Numbered from the stretch's first letter, positions 16,776-25,820 are shown. The stretch is DNA of 34,374 nt from Salinicola rhizosphaerae (GCF_014652715.1 NZ_BMZI01000003.1:96704-131077); one strand, 5' to 3'. The notes: generated by a model from the letters alone, not told the origin. A program made the numbers and translations.

Positions 16776-18815
16776 CTACGACTCCAGTGGGTGACAGGGT
16801 AAAGTAAACTCGAAACGACAGCCGTTTGGCGAGTTGGACACGAGCGCCAGCTCACCACCGTGTGCGCGAGCGATTTGCCGGCTGACGAAAAGCCCCAACC
16901 CAAAACCCGACACCGAGGCGTTCGAACTTTCGACTCGGCGATAGCGTTCGAAGATGATCTCGACTCGATCCGTTGAAATACCCCTGCCCTGATCCTGAAT
17001 GGAAATCGTCCAGGCATGTAAAGCACGTTTTAAACGCACCTCTATCAACCCGCCCTCACTATATTTAACGGCATTATCGATCACGTTGGAGACGGCAATT
17101 CGCAACAGCGCCGGGTCAGCCGTTATTCTTGGGCTGGATTTAGCTTCCAACGTGACTGTGCTTTCGACCAGTGCCTCATCCTCGAGCAACCTCCAGCGAT
17201 GGTTATCCGAAAACTGCACCATGGCTACGGCCGACGATATAATCGGCCTAAGGTCGGTCGATTGCTTCATCAAAATCAGGCTGTCTGCAGAAATCCGCGC
17301 ATCTGCCAAGCAATTATCGGTCAGCTGAACCAGTCGTTCCGTCGCCCTACCGATACGATCATGCCGCCGCGCAAGATTCATATCATCGAAACCAATGCTG
17401 CGTAGATTTTCCAGACTGGCTGCAATGACAGCCAGTGGTGTACGAAACTCGTGAGCGACCATACCCATGAACTGCCGCTGATGGAATGCAGCTTCTCGTT
17501 CGACCTGAAGTTCGCGCGCCAATTGAGCTCTCTCTCTCACCTCCTTTTGTTGCCGACGAATCTGATGCACGGCAATACCCATGACCAATAGCATATTGAC
17601 GATCAGTGTGTATTGCCAGACATGATAGACCTCGATCGGAAACGGAAGCCAACCAGCTAGTGCCAACACTCCGTAAAAGGAGATGATTAAAAAAACGAAA
17701 GGTCCCAGACTCAGCACCAATCTCACGGTATCAAACCGATCGCGATACCAGAGAAAAAAGAAAGCAACAATAAAAACGACACTCGTGACAAGATAAACAA
17801 CGGCCTGAATCCGAACAGCGAGACCATAAAAACCAAGAGGAATACTGAACAGCAGAAGTATTGTCAGCGCACAGCAATAGATAAAAAGCCGATAGATAGA
17901 CGGGAGACGGCGCCGCAGATCGATCGCTTCGGCAGGCAACCATAAAGTGCATGTATAAAGAGCGAGCGTCAGCACGCTGGTGAGATAATGTTGAATCAGA
18001 TGGCCAAAACTTGGCATAAGCCAAGAGAAATAGCCTTCAATACACGCCATTGTCAGAAAGGGAATCGACGTCGCCGTGACGGACCAAAGCAGACGGCTTT
18101 TGAAGGTGACTGACAGCACCAATGCCAACAGGCTGGAGATGATCGCCAACCCAAAGTAAAACGCGTAGAAAGAGGACGTTTTCGCTGCCTGCTCGAGAAA
18201 GAATTGTTCTTGCCAGAAGCCAAGTCGTAACAGCACTGCGCTGGTGCTTGCCACTCTGATAACTATTTCATAGCCACTCGGTGCGCTTTGACCTGCAGCC
18301 GGGGGTGGGGGCAACGCCATGACTGAAAATCGATAGTCGATATCCCCACGTGGGCCTGACAGCCTGTCCCCGAACCGTCGCTCATGCCACTGCCCGGTGG
18401 TGTGCGCACCGGCTACTATCGGACGATAAAAAATTCGCACGTCGTCGAGAAAATTTGGCTTGATCTGCAGAAGACGCGGCTGATCGCCGAACATCGACGC
18501 CGGGACCCTGATCTCAAGCCAGAATGCACTGGAAGTGTAGCCGCGTGAGAAGAGGCCATGCTGAAGACTGACCGACGGATTGGCTAGCGCCGTCAACATC
18601 TCATCGAGTGTCTTATCCGCAGTGGGGTCTTCAATCACCTTATAGGGAATATCGAAACCCAGTCGCAGTGGCTCCGCGGCAACTCCCGATCGGGGAGTTA
18701 GCGCCGATAAACCCAATAGAGTCACAAACAGCGCATATCCAAGAACGCACTGCATCACTCGTCGCACTGCATGAAAGCGTTTGATCTGCGGCCACGCCTG
18801 TCTCGATCCCTTCAC
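16776..18815 (-). CDS. 7TM-DISM sensor histidine kinase
   Basis: About 679 residues from the GTG at 18815. After a signal peptide (hydrophobic core about 22-40, cut near VAA/E) comes a periplasmic 7TMR-DISMED2-like beta domain (about 75-200), then seven membrane helices (about 213-417), a helical linker, the HisKA dimerisation domain with the H-box His455 in GMVAHEFRTPLAVI, and the HATPase domain with the N-box VSNVIDNAVKY, DQGRGIS and GFGLGLF. This architecture is shared with LadS/RetS-type sensors, which sense surface glycans or ions and switch between adhesive and motile life. The start is uncertain (an ATG at 18755 is possible). It lies 4 bp from the upstream HAD gene and abuts the regulator. 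It lacks a fused receiver. Confidence 0.92.
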   Translation of the reverse strand: MKGSRQAWPQIKRFHAVRRVMQCVLGYALFVTLLGLSALTPRSGVAAEPLRLGFDIPYKVIEDPTADKTLDEMLTALANPSVSLQHGLFSRGYTSSAFWLEIRVPASMFGDQPRLLQIKPNFLDDVRIFYRPIVAGAHTTGQWHERRFGDRLSGPRGDIDYRFSVMALPPPPAAGQSAPSGYEIVIRVASTSAVLLRLGFWQEQFFLEQAAKTSSFYAFYFGLAIISSLLALVLSVTFKSRLLWSVTATSIPFLTMACIEGYFSWLMPSFGHLIQHYLTSVLTLALYTCTLWLPAEAIDLRRRLPSIYRLFIYCCALTILLLFSIPLGFYGLAVRIQAVVYLVTSVVFIVAFFFLWYRDRFDTVRLVLSLGPFVFLIISFYGVLALAGWLPFPIEVYHVWQYTLIVNMLLVMGIAVHQIRRQQKEVRERAQLARELQVEREAAFHQRQFMGMVAHEFRTPLAVIAASLENLRSIGFDDMNLARRHDRIGRATERLVQLTDNCLADARISADSLILMKQSTDLRPIISSAVAMVQFSDNHRWRLLEDEALVESTVTLEAKSSPRITADPALLRIAVSNVIDNAVKYSEGGLIEVRLKRALHAWTISIQDQGRGISTDRVEIIFERYRRVESSNASVSGFGLGLFVSRQIARAHGGELALVSNSPNGCRFEFTLPCHPLES

Positions 18816-18819
18816 GCCA

Positions 18820-19581
18820 TCATGACCGCCATTCGAGAATCGGCCACCCACGCATCTTCGCGGTCTCGCGCAGTCGAGCGTCGGGTTGGGTAGCATGGGG
18901 ATGATCGACGAATTCGAGCAGCGGCAGGTCATTGAAGGAGTCGCTGTAGCCCCAGGTCTCCCAACCCTCGGCGAAGCCGGTCTCGTGACTGGCCAGCCAG
19001 GCTTCGAATGCCTCGAGCTTGCCGTGTTGGTAGGTGAAGATGCCGGTCGGCTCACCGGTGAAGCGACCATCACTGTCGAACTCGGGCAGCGTGGCGAGCG
19101 CGCCTTCCGCGCCAATGGCCCGCGCGATCGGCTCGACCAGATGGTGCATGGAGGCGGAGATCACCAGCGTCGCGTGGCCATCGCGGGCGTGCTGATGCAA
19201 GCGCTCGACGCCGCCAGCCATCAATCTCGGACGCACGGCGCGCTCGACGAACGCTTCGACCTGCGCGCGAACCTCGTCACGCGTTCGCCCCTGGAGCGGC
19301 GACAGCGTAAACCGCAGGTGCGCTGCCATGTCGAGCGTGCCGGCATGATACTGACGATCGTGCTCGTGCATCTGCCGAATCATCGCCTCGCCATCCTCAA
19401 CCCAGCCGCAAGCGATGATCCACTCGAGCCAGAGCTGGGTGCAGTCGCCGTCGAGCAGCGTGTCGTCGAGATCGAAGATGGCCAGTGCCGCGGGCGGATG
19501 CCCGGTCACGCTGGACGAAGCGGATGAGGTTACCAAGACCAGGGCTCCGGTAATGTCGTCGGGGAAGGACACAGCATACAC
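18820..19581 (-). CDS. HAD-IB-type phosphatase (SerB-like family)
   Basis: About 253 residues from GTG 19581; TTG at 19536, eight bases after GGAG, would remove a non-conserved leader and may be the true start. Motif I is FDLDDTLLDGD with nucleophile Asp37 and acid Asp39; motif II is VISASMHHLV with its Ser; motif IV is GYSDSFNDLPLL. The helical cap between motifs I and II (WLEWI...LRFTLSPLQG) is of the C1 type seen in HAD-IB proteins related to phosphoserine and phosphoglycerol phosphatases. The substrate cannot be named. It is 66 bp after the stomatin gene and 4 bp before the kinase, so it may be co-transcribed with the kinase/regulator, though its GC content matches the older flank rather than them. 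Confidence 0.85.
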   Translation of the reverse strand: MYAVSFPDDITGALVLVTSSASSSVTGHPPAALAIFDLDDTLLDGDCTQLWLEWIIACGWVEDGEAMIRQMHEHDRQYHAGTLDMAAHLRFTLSPLQGRTRDEVRAQVEAFVERAVRPRLMAGGVERLHQHARDGHATLVISASMHHLVEPIARAIGAEGALATLPEFDSDGRFTGEPTGIFTYQHGKLEAFEAWLASHETGFAEGWETWGYSDSFNDLPLLEFVDHPHATQPDARLRETAKMRGWPILEWRS

Positions 19582-19647
19582 ATTCCGTATGACCTCGAAA
19601 GCGCCTGGCGGTATTCGGGTCGCCCATGCTCGTCGACAGCCGCCCGC

Positions 19648-20490
19648 TCATGACGACGCGTCGACGTCTCCACCCGTGCTCTGCGATCCGTCAGCTTTCT
19701 GCCCACCGCGACTCGCTCCGTCATCAGCGCCCCCGCTGCCAGTGAATCCCTGCATGGCCTTGAACGCTTCCATGATGTCCATCGGCAGCGGGAAGACGAT
19801 GGTCGAGGCGTTCTTGTTGCTCATGTCGCTCATCGTCTGCAGGTAACGCAGCTGCAGCGCCGCCGGATTGGCAGACATCACATTGGCCGCTTCGAGAAGC
19901 TTCTCGGACGCCTGCATCTCGCCCTCGGCGTGAATCACCTTGGCCCGACGCTCGCGCTCCGCTTCGGCCTGGCGGGCGATCGCCCGAATCATGCTCTCGT
20001 CGAGGTCGACATGCTTGATCTCGACGTTGGCGACCTTGATTCCCCAGGCCTCGGTCTGGGTGTCGATGATCTCCTGGATATCGTCGTTCAGCTTGTCGCG
20101 CTCGGAAAGCATCTCGTCGAGGTCGTGCTTGCCGAGCACCGAACGCAGCGTGGTCTGCGCCAGCTGGCTGGTCGCATTAACGAAATTCTCGACCTGAATG
20201 ATCGCTTTCTGCGGATCGACGACGCGGAAATAGAGCACGGCATTCACTCGCACCGTGACATTGTCCTGCGAGATGACGTCCTGCTCGGGCACATCCATGG
20301 TGATCACGCGCAGATCGACCACCTCCATCTTCTGCACGACCGGGATCAGAAAGAACAGTCCCGGTCCCTTGACGTCCTGAAAGCGGCCGAGGAAGAACAC
20401 CACACCGCGGCGATATTCGGGCAGTATGCGAATCGATGCCAGCAACAGCAGTACCAGCAACACGATGGGAACCAGATAGGCGAACATCAT
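19648..20490 (-). CDS. Stomatin-like SPFH/Band 7 protein (slipin)
   Basis: A 280-residue membrane-anchored protein: one N-terminal hydrophobic helix (about 3-22), an SPFH domain starting [16 protein letters not shown], a charged helical segment ([27 protein letters not shown]), and a C-terminal hydrophobic patch [11 protein letters not shown] followed by a Gly/Ser/Asp-rich tail. Slipins oligomerise in membranes and organise microdomains. The start overlaps the NfeD stop (ATGATG over TGA) with AGGAGA upstream, so the two are coupled. In Pyrococcus the NfeD protease cuts its stomatin partner in such a C-terminal hydrophobic patch, and the same patch is present here. It is a member of a conserved two-gene unit for membrane quality control. 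Confidence 0.93.
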   Translation of the reverse strand: MMFAYLVPIVLLVLLLLASIRILPEYRRGVVFFLGRFQDVKGPGLFFLIPVVQKMEVVDLRVITMDVPEQDVISQDNVTVRVNAVLYFRVVDPQKAIIQVENFVNATSQLAQTTLRSVLGKHDLDEMLSERDKLNDDIQEIIDTQTEAWGIKVANVEIKHVDLDESMIRAIARQAEAERERRAKVIHAEGEMQASEKLLEAANVMSANPAALQLRYLQTMSDMSNKNASTIVFPLPMDIMEAFKAMQGFTGSGGADDGASRGGQKADGSQSTGGDVDASS

Positions 20491-21977
20491 CCTGTCTCCT
20501 CGTGGCCGCTGCGGCGACCATCACCCGTTGAGTTGTCGCCCGCCGCCGAGCCTTCCGGCTCGACGCGCACGGTCAGGCCTTCCAGCGCGATCACACGGAC
20601 CGCGGTGCCCTCGAGTATCGAGCCTGTCCCGCGGGCCTGCCAGCGCTCGCCGTGCAGCAGCACCTTGCCGCGACCGCCGGAGAACGCGACCAGCGCCGTA
20701 GCTCTCGCGCCGATCAACTCCTCGCGCCCTGCCTGCGGGAGACGACGTCTGACGCGAATCAGTTTCAGCACGCCCCACAGGAGGAATCCTGCCGCGACCA
20801 GCGCCGTGCCGCCGATCAGCGGCCAAGCTATCGCACTGTTGGCTTCATTCATCAGCATCACCGATCCGATCGAGAACGCCGCGATGCCGCCGACACCCAG
20901 CGCCCCGAAGCTTGGCAGAAACGCTTCGCCGACGATCATGGCAAGCCCCAGCAACAGAAGGCCAAGCCCGGCCAGATCGATCGACAGCACCTGAAAGGCG
21001 AACAGCCCGAGCAGTAGACTGATCCCGCCGACAACGCCCGGCACCAGCGTGCCCGGGCTCGCCAGTTCGAAGACCAGACCGTAGAAACCGATCAGCAGCA
21101 GGCCGTAGGCAATGGTTGGCGTGGCGATCAGCGAGAGCAGCGCGGTACGCCAGCCCGGCGCCTCACGCGTCAGCGTCATCTCCTGTGTCGAAAGCGTCAC
21201 GGCGCCTTGCTCGAGACTGACCGTCCGGCCGTCGAGCTGCGCGAGCAGATCGTCGAGATCGCTCGCGACGACGTCGATCACGTTCCGCGAGAGCGCCGAC
21301 TGGGCATCGAGATTGGCCGCCTCACGCACCGCCTTCTCCGCCCAATCGGCATTACGGCCGTTGCGCTCGGCATAGTTGCGGATCTGCGCGACTGCATCCT
21401 CGATCATCTTGCGACGCATCGCTTCGCCGTTGGCGTCGGCGGCGTCGCTGTCCGCCTTGCGACCGCCACTGCCTATGGTCACCGGCGTCGCCGAGCCGAG
21501 ATGCGTGCCCGGTGCCATGGCAGCGATCTGGCTGGCATAGAGCAGATAAGTGCCGGCGCTGGCTGCCCGCGCACCGCTTGGCATGACGTAGGTCACCACC
21601 GGCGCAGAACTGGAGAGAATCGACTGCCCCAGGCGCCGCATGGACTCGACCTGCCCACCGGGCGTGTCGAGTTCGATTATGACCAGCTCGGCGCCATTCG
21701 CCTCGGCATCGCGGATACCACGCTCGACGTAGTCTCGCGTTGCCGGGTTGATGCTGTCGTCGAGCGTCAGCACCAGCGCGTGACGTGCTTTCGCCGAGCC
21801 TGACTGCGCCGCCGCGTCCGGCAACGCCGCCTGAGCCGTCAGCAGCAGCGCACTCATCAGTACACCCAGCCGCATGGCACTGCCCCACGACAGCAACGAC
21901 AGCCAAGGCGTCAGGCACGAATGCGCTGCAGAGGCTGTAGTAGAGGCAGGACGGGATTCGTCAGTCGGTCGGTTCAT
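20487..21977 (-). CDS. nfeD: NfeD-family membrane serine protease (ClpP-class plus NfeD OB domain)
   Basis: About 496 residues from ATG 21977 (a later ATG at 21875 would start right at the signal peptide). After a signal sequence ending near DAAAQ, the periplasmic ClpP-like protease domain (about 66-290) has Ser140 in [11 protein letters not shown] and Lys190 in MRRKMIEDA, the Ser-Lys dyad known from the Pyrococcus enzyme, with an inserted Gly/Asp-rich loop between them. Several membrane helices follow (about 310-430), then the C-terminal NfeD OB-fold ([14 protein letters not shown]...GERWQARG). It is the long, two-domain form. It overlaps the stomatin gene by 4 bp; the protease probably processes that partner or other membrane proteins. 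Confidence 0.9.
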   Translation of the reverse strand: MNRPTDESRPASTTASAAHSCLTPWLSLLSWGSAMRLGVLMSALLLTAQAALPDAAAQSGSAKARHALVLTLDDSINPATRDYVERGIRDAEANGAELVIIELDTPGGQVESMRRLGQSILSSSAPVVTYVMPSGARAASAGTYLLYASQIAAMAPGTHLGSATPVTIGSGGRKADSDAADANGEAMRRKMIEDAVAQIRNYAERNGRNADWAEKAVREAANLDAQSALSRNVIDVVASDLDDLLAQLDGRTVSLEQGAVTLSTQEMTLTREAPGWRTALLSLIATPTIAYGLLLIGFYGLVFELASPGTLVPGVVGGISLLLGLFAFQVLSIDLAGLGLLLLGLAMIVGEAFLPSFGALGVGGIAAFSIGSVMLMNEANSAIAWPLIGGTALVAAGFLLWGVLKLIRVRRRLPQAGREELIGARATALVAFSGGRGKVLLHGERWQARGTGSILEGTAVRVIALEGLTVRVEPEGSAAGDNSTGDGRRSGHEETG

Positions 21978-22032
21978 AGTCGCAGCGTAGCTGCTCGGGC
22001 GCCGTCGCGCTTGCGAGACAAGCTCTCGACGG

Positions 22033-22071
22033 CCAGACCGGGTCGACCAGACCGGGTCGATTCCGGTCTGG
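22033..22071. repeat. 14-bp tandem duplication with an overlapping inverted repeat
   Basis: CCAGACCGGGTCGA occurs twice in direct tandem (22033-22046 and 22047-22060) and is followed by CCGGTCTGG (22063-22071), which can pair perfectly over nine bases with either copy. It lies between the dehalogenase-like gene stop (22079) and the NfeD start. It may be a terminator-like element lacking a T-tract, with two alternative stems. Confidence 0.6.
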
Positions 22072-22078
22072 CGAAACG

Positions 22079-22783
22079 TCAATCGGGCAGCTTGCCCTCA
22101 CGCTTCAACGTCACCGCGAACTGCTCGGCCAGCGCGCCGAGGTCCGGCGCCATCATGTCAGGCGGATCACCCCAGGGTTCGAACGGGAGATTGGGGTTGC
22201 GCTGCACCCAGGCCGCTCGCAGCCCCGCGTGTCGGGCGCCGATGATGTCGAACGGGTTGCTCGAGATCAGCCAGGTGTTCTCCGGCCGGCTATGGGTTCG
22301 CTTGCGCAGATGCGCGTAGACGACCGCGTCGGGCTTGAAGCGGCGGACTTCCTCCACGCTGACGATGTCGTCGAAGGCAGCCCGCAGGCCGGCGTTGTCG
22401 AACAGCGCCTCGACGCTCTGGCGACTGCCGTTGGAAAACGCCACGCAGCGCACGCCCAGCGCGCGAATACGCTCCAGTGCCGCCGGCACCTCCTCGAACG
22501 CCGGCAGGCGCCGGTAAGCGGCCATCAGCGTCTGCTTGAACTCTTCGCCGAAGCGCGTCCCACGCTCCTGGTCGACGAGATCCAGCGCCTCGCGCTTGCA
22601 CTGGGCGAAATCGGCATAGGCCCCCATCAGTCCGCGCCGAAATGCGAATTCGAGCTGCTTGTCTCGCCAGCGCATGGCAAAGTTCTCCGCGTCGTCGCCA
22701 ATGCGTGAGCGCAGCGTGACGACGACGCCTTGCGTATCGACGAGCGTGCCGTACACGTCGAAAGCGAGTACCGGTGTTTGCAT
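22079..22783 (-). CDS. Haloacid dehalogenase type II-like hydrolase
   Basis: A 234-residue HAD-superfamily protein. Motif I is AFDVYGTLVDT with nucleophile Asp9 or so, followed by the arginine-containing cap region, motif II FSNGSRQSVEALF, motif III RRFKPDAVVYAHL and motif IV ISSNPFDIIGARHAGLRAAWV. The SSNPFDIIGA signature is typical of L-2-haloacid dehalogenases, which hydrolyse C-halogen bonds with inversion; many members annotated this way have unknown phosphatase roles. The ATG has AAGGA at good spacing. It is transcribed divergently from the GlxA-type regulator at 22900, sharing a 116-bp gap with an inverted repeat, so it may be controlled by that regulator, though a link to betaine metabolism is only positional. 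Confidence 0.85.
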   Translation of the reverse strand: MQTPVLAFDVYGTLVDTQGVVVTLRSRIGDDAENFAMRWRDKQLEFAFRRGLMGAYADFAQCKREALDLVDQERGTRFGEEFKQTLMAAYRRLPAFEEVPAALERIRALGVRCVAFSNGSRQSVEALFDNAGLRAAFDDIVSVEEVRRFKPDAVVYAHLRKRTHSRPENTWLISSNPFDIIGARHAGLRAAWVQRNPNLPFEPWGDPPDMMAPDLGALAEQFAVTLKREGKLPD

Positions 22784-22829
22784 GTGAAATCCTTGGTCAA
22801 AGTGTTTCGTCGTGCATTTTTTGTCACTA

Positions 22830-22849
22830 TGACCGCATGAAAGCGGTCA
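22830..22849. promoter_or_regulatory. Inverted repeat in the divergent dehalogenase/GlxA-regulator gap
   Basis: TGACCGC, six bases, GCGGTCA: a perfect 7-bp inverted repeat inside the 116-bp divergent gap. The surrounding DNA is AT-rich and must hold both promoters. Its position makes it a candidate operator for the adjacent AraC-type regulator or another dimeric protein. Confidence 0.45.
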
Positions 22850-22899
22850 AATTCCGAGTGAAATCATTGTTCTATTTTGTAAACGAAGAGTGACAAGAG

Positions 22900-23904
22900 A
22901 TGCGCCTGGACTACGTCGGCCCGCTGCCGGAACCTGTCGGCTTTCTGCTCATTCCGCGCTTCTCGATGATGGCGTTTTTCGCCGCCGTCGAACCCTTGCG
23001 GATCGCCAACCGACTGGCCGATCGCGAGCTCTATCGCTGGACGCTGATCAGCGAAGATGGCCAGCCCGTCACGGCGAGCAACGGCATGACGCTGCTGGTC
23101 GACTGCGCCCCGGTCGATGCGCCGTCACTCCCGACACTGGCGGTGTGCGCCGGCTTCGAGCCGGAGCGCGATCTTTCCCGGCGCCTCGCCCAGTGGCTGC
23201 ACCGTCTAGCCAGCGAGGGTTGCCTGCTCGGCGGCATCGATACCGGGCCGCTGCTGCTCGCCGAGAGCGGTCTGCTGGACGGCCATCGACTGACGCTGCA
23301 CTGGGAGAGCCTGCCGGCATTTCGCGAGCGCTTTCCCGCACTCGACGCCGTCGAATCGCTGTTCGAAATCGATGCCCGTCGCTTCACCTGCGCCGGTGGC
23401 GCGGCGGCGATGGACATGACTCTCAACCTGATCGCCCAACGCCACGGTCAGACGCTCGCCGACGACATTTCGGAGCAGCTGATCCACGCCCGGCTGCGCC
23501 CGCGTCAGGATCAGCAGCGCTTGCCGCTGGCCAGACGCCTCGGAACCCACAAGCGGCCGCTGGTCGACGCTGTCGCACTGATGGAGCGACATCTCGAGCA
23601 GCCGCTGGGGATCCAGGCGCTGGCCGAACGTATCGGCCTCTCGCTGCGCCAGCTCCAGCGCCTGTTCGTTACCGAACTCGGCAAGCGCCCGCGCGACTAC
23701 TATCTCGCGCTGCGTCTGGACCGCGCGCGCCACCTGCTCGAGGAGACCGATCGCGACATCCTGAGCATCGGCCTCGGCTGCGGTTTCGGCTCGGCATCGA
23801 GCTTCTCCCGCGCCTACCGCCAGCACTTCGGTCACTCGCCGCGCGGGGCGCGACGAGCCCTCGCTCAGGACGGCAAGCATGGCGGGCAAGGCAACGGCGA
23901 ATAA
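22900..23904 (+). CDS. GlxA-family transcriptional regulator (DJ-1/PfpI-like domain plus AraC HTH)
   Basis: A 334-residue regulator. Residues about 10-190 form a DJ-1/PfpI-like sensor domain; where an enzymatic member has a catalytic Cys, this one reads GGIDTGPLLLAESGLLDG, so it is a ligand-binding rather than catalytic domain. Residues about 225-325 are the double helix-turn-helix AraC domain (LGIQALAERIGLSLRQLQRLFVTELGKRPRDYYL and ILSIGLGCGFGSASSFSRAYRQHFGHSP). The family includes CdhR and GbdR, activators of carnitine and glycine betaine catabolism in Pseudomonas. Its place 88 bp before the butyrobetaine dioxygenase makes that gene the likely target. AAGAG precedes the ATG. A paralogue lies at 27953-29002; which one is the CdhR equivalent is not decidable here. 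Confidence 0.9.
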   Translation: MRLDYVGPLPEPVGFLLIPRFSMMAFFAAVEPLRIANRLADRELYRWTLISEDGQPVTASNGMTLLVDCAPVDAPSLPTLAVCAGFEPERDLSRRLAQWLHRLASEGCLLGGIDTGPLLLAESGLLDGHRLTLHWESLPAFRERFPALDAVESLFEIDARRFTCAGGAAAMDMTLNLIAQRHGQTLADDISEQLIHARLRPRQDQQRLPLARRLGTHKRPLVDAVALMERHLEQPLGIQALAERIGLSLRQLQRLFVTELGKRPRDYYLALRLDRARHLLEETDRDILSIGLGCGFGSASSFSRAYRQHFGHSPRGARRALAQDGKHGGQGNGE

Positions 23905-23992
23905 GATCAAGTGAATGTCGGATTTGCTCAGATAGTCGTCTACCGAATCCGCCACGCTGGGAGCATCGCCCAACATTCAGGAACGATCGCCC

Positions 23993-25279
23993 ATGACCTC
24001 TTCTGCCGACACCTCGATCACCACGTTCCAACCGTCCGACGCCGCAGCGGCACTGCCTCCGACGCCGGATTTCGACGTCTGGCCGATCGAGGTCGAGATC
24101 GCGAGTCTCTCCCACTCACCGGATATTCTGACGATCACCTGGCGGGACGGCCGCGTCAGTCGCTATCACGCCGTCTGGCTGCGCGAGAATGCCGCCGACG
24201 ACAGCACCATCAATCCGGCGACCCGTGAACGTATCCTCGATCTCTCGACCCTGCCTGACTGGCCGACGCTCTCGGACTCGCGGCTCGAAGCCAACGGGGC
24301 GGTCACGCTGACCTTCGCCCCCGAGAACCGTACGCTCGCGTTCCACCCCGGCTGGCTGCGGGCCAACGACTACGACAACCGAAGCAATGCCGAGGCGCCG
24401 ATGGTACCGACCCTCTCGTGGCTGGGCGCGGAGCGCGACGGGCCAGCGACGCTCGATGCCGCCCGCTGGATGGACCAGCCGCTGGAGGCTCATAGTGACG
24501 ACCCGCTACTGCGCCAGGCACTCGAGGCGTTGATCGGCGAAGGCTTGGTGCGTCTTCGCCATCTGCCGACCGAGCCGGGCAGTCTCGAGGCCATCGCCCG
24601 GCGGATCGGCCCGCCCCGGCCAACCAACTTCGGTTATCTGTTCGACGTTCGCGCCAAACCGGACCCGGACTCCAATGCCTACACCTCGATCGCCCTGCCG
24701 CCCCACGTCGATCTGCCGACGCGGGAGTACCAGCCTGGCTTGCAGCTGCTGCACTGTCTGGAAAACGACACCGTCGGTGGCGAAGCGGTCATGATGGACG
24801 GCTTCGCTGTCGCCCAGGCCCTGCGCGAGCGCCATCCCGAGCACTTCGAGACGCTCACTCGCGTGCGCTGGTGTTACGCCAACACCGCCAAGACGACCGA
24901 TTACGTCTGGTTCGACCCGATGATCAAGCTCGATGCGAACGGCGAGTTCGATGAGGTGCGCATCGCCGACTTCCTGCGCGGCCCGCTGATGGCGCCCTTC
25001 GACGATGTGGAGCCCGCTTACGCCGCGCTGTTGGCACTGCAGCGTCTGCTGCGAGAGCCGGCGTTCGCCCTGCGCTTCACCTACGCACCGGGGGATCTGG
25101 TGATCTTCGACAACCGACGACTGCTTCACGCTCGCGACGCCTTCGATGTCAGTCAGGGTGGCAGTCGCTGGCTACAGGGCTGCTATCTGGAACGCGACGA
25201 AGCGCGCTCCAGACTGCGCATGCTCAAGCGCGCCGAGCGTCGCGCACGACGGGATGCGTCAGGCGACTCGCCGCGTTAA
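23993..25279 (+). CDS. Gamma-butyrobetaine dioxygenase (2-oxoglutarate/Fe(II), TauD/TfdA fold)
   Basis: A 428-residue enzyme that should hydroxylate gamma-butyrobetaine to L-carnitine with 2-oxoglutarate and O2. An N-terminal DUF971-like domain (about 45-125, SRYHAVWLRENAADD) precedes the double-stranded beta helix. The iron triad is His238 and Asp240 in PPHVDLPTREYQPG and His379 in LLHARDAF; an Arg-rich end (GCYLERDEARSRLRML) follows. The stretch NAYTS..L..H.DLP closely matches animal butyrobetaine hydroxylase, including the Tyr of the trimethylammonium pocket. Unlike the human enzyme, the N-terminal domain has no zinc-binding Cys cluster (NAADD replaces the Cys-rich segment). AGGAAC precedes the ATG. 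It feeds the convergent cdhCAB genes. Confidence 0.9.
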   Translation: MTSSADTSITTFQPSDAAAALPPTPDFDVWPIEVEIASLSHSPDILTITWRDGRVSRYHAVWLRENAADDSTINPATRERILDLSTLPDWPTLSDSRLEANGAVTLTFAPENRTLAFHPGWLRANDYDNRSNAEAPMVPTLSWLGAERDGPATLDAARWMDQPLEAHSDDPLLRQALEALIGEGLVRLRHLPTEPGSLEAIARRIGPPRPTNFGYLFDVRAKPDPDSNAYTSIALPPHVDLPTREYQPGLQLLHCLENDTVGGEAVMMDGFAVAQALRERHPEHFETLTRVRWCYANTAKTTDYVWFDPMIKLDANGEFDEVRIADFLRGPLMAPFDDVEPAYAALLALQRLLREPAFALRFTYAPGDLVIFDNRRLLHARDAFDVSQGGSRWLQGCYLERDEARSRLRMLKRAERRARRDASGDSPR

Positions 25280-25292
25280 CGCGTCAATGCCT

Positions 25293-25314
25293 GCCCCGCG
25301 CGGATGCGCGGGGC
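25293..25314. terminator. GC-rich hairpin between convergent dioxygenase and cdhB genes
   Basis: GCCCCGCGC, loop GGAT, GCGCGGGGC: a perfect 9-bp stem centred between two convergent gene ends. No T-tract follows on either strand, so it is a probable bidirectional terminator or RNA-stabilising 3' hairpin rather than a textbook one. Confidence 0.55.
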
Positions 25315-25343
25315 GACGTGAATCGATTCCCGTCGTGGCCCCG

Positions 25344-25820
25344 TCAGCGCCGGATGCCGATACGCCGTCCCACAGCGCTCGGCCACGCTTCGCCCTCCTT
25401 GACGCTTGGCAGCCCCTCGACAGCGGCGACAACCGGCTCGGGAAGTGGCCCGGGGCGACCGCTGGGCACATCGATACCCATCAGCATCTGCTCGCTGGTC
25501 GCGAGCACGTCGGCGTCGGCATTGTTCAGCGTGAACAGCACGTGCAGGCGCTTGGCGTCGCTGTCCAGCAGCTGCATGTCGACCGCTAACGCCTCACCCC
25601 GATGCGCCTCCTGGCGGTAGCAGAGATGCGTCTCGAGGGTGTAGATCGTGTAGCCGTGCTCGGCGCGGCCGGCCTCGCCAAGGCCGATGCGATCCATCAG
25701 CGCCTCCACCGCCAGCGAGAACACCCGGGCGTACTCGGCATCGTTCATGTGGCCGTTGTAGTCGACCCAGGCGTCCGCCACCCGGGTCTTGAACAATGGC
25801 TTGTCCGATATCGTGGTCAT
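25344..25820 (-). CDS. cdhB: Betainyl-CoA thioesterase (4HBT hotdog fold)
   Basis: A 158-residue hotdog thioesterase. The catalytic segment WVDYNGHMNDAEYARVF carries the Asp20...Gly-His-Met-Asn pattern of the 4-hydroxybenzoyl-CoA thioesterase family. Placed last in a cdhC-cdhA-cdhB order like that of Pseudomonas, it should hydrolyse betainyl-CoA to glycine betaine and CoA, the last step of carnitine catabolism to the osmoprotectant. The ATG at 25820 has GAGG at suitable spacing; an in-frame extension to 26027 overlaps the dehydrogenase gene and is not real. It starts 17 bp after the cdhA stop, so the two are co-transcribed. The substrate is inferred from the operon; the fold alone would not name it. 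Confidence 0.9.
   Translation of the reverse strand: MTTISDKPLFKTRVADAWVDYNGHMNDAEYARVFSLAVEALMDRIGLGEAGRAEHGYTIYTLETHLCYRQEAHRGEALAVDMQLLDSDAKRLHVLFTLNNADADVLATSEQMLMGIDVPSGRPGPLPEPVVAAVEGLPSVKEGEAWPSAVGRRIGIRR

Noticed and set aside
18816-19115. N-terminal extension of the sensor kinase into the HAD gene
   Set aside because: It overlaps 300 bp of a clearly coding HAD phosphatase in another frame and has no family similarity.
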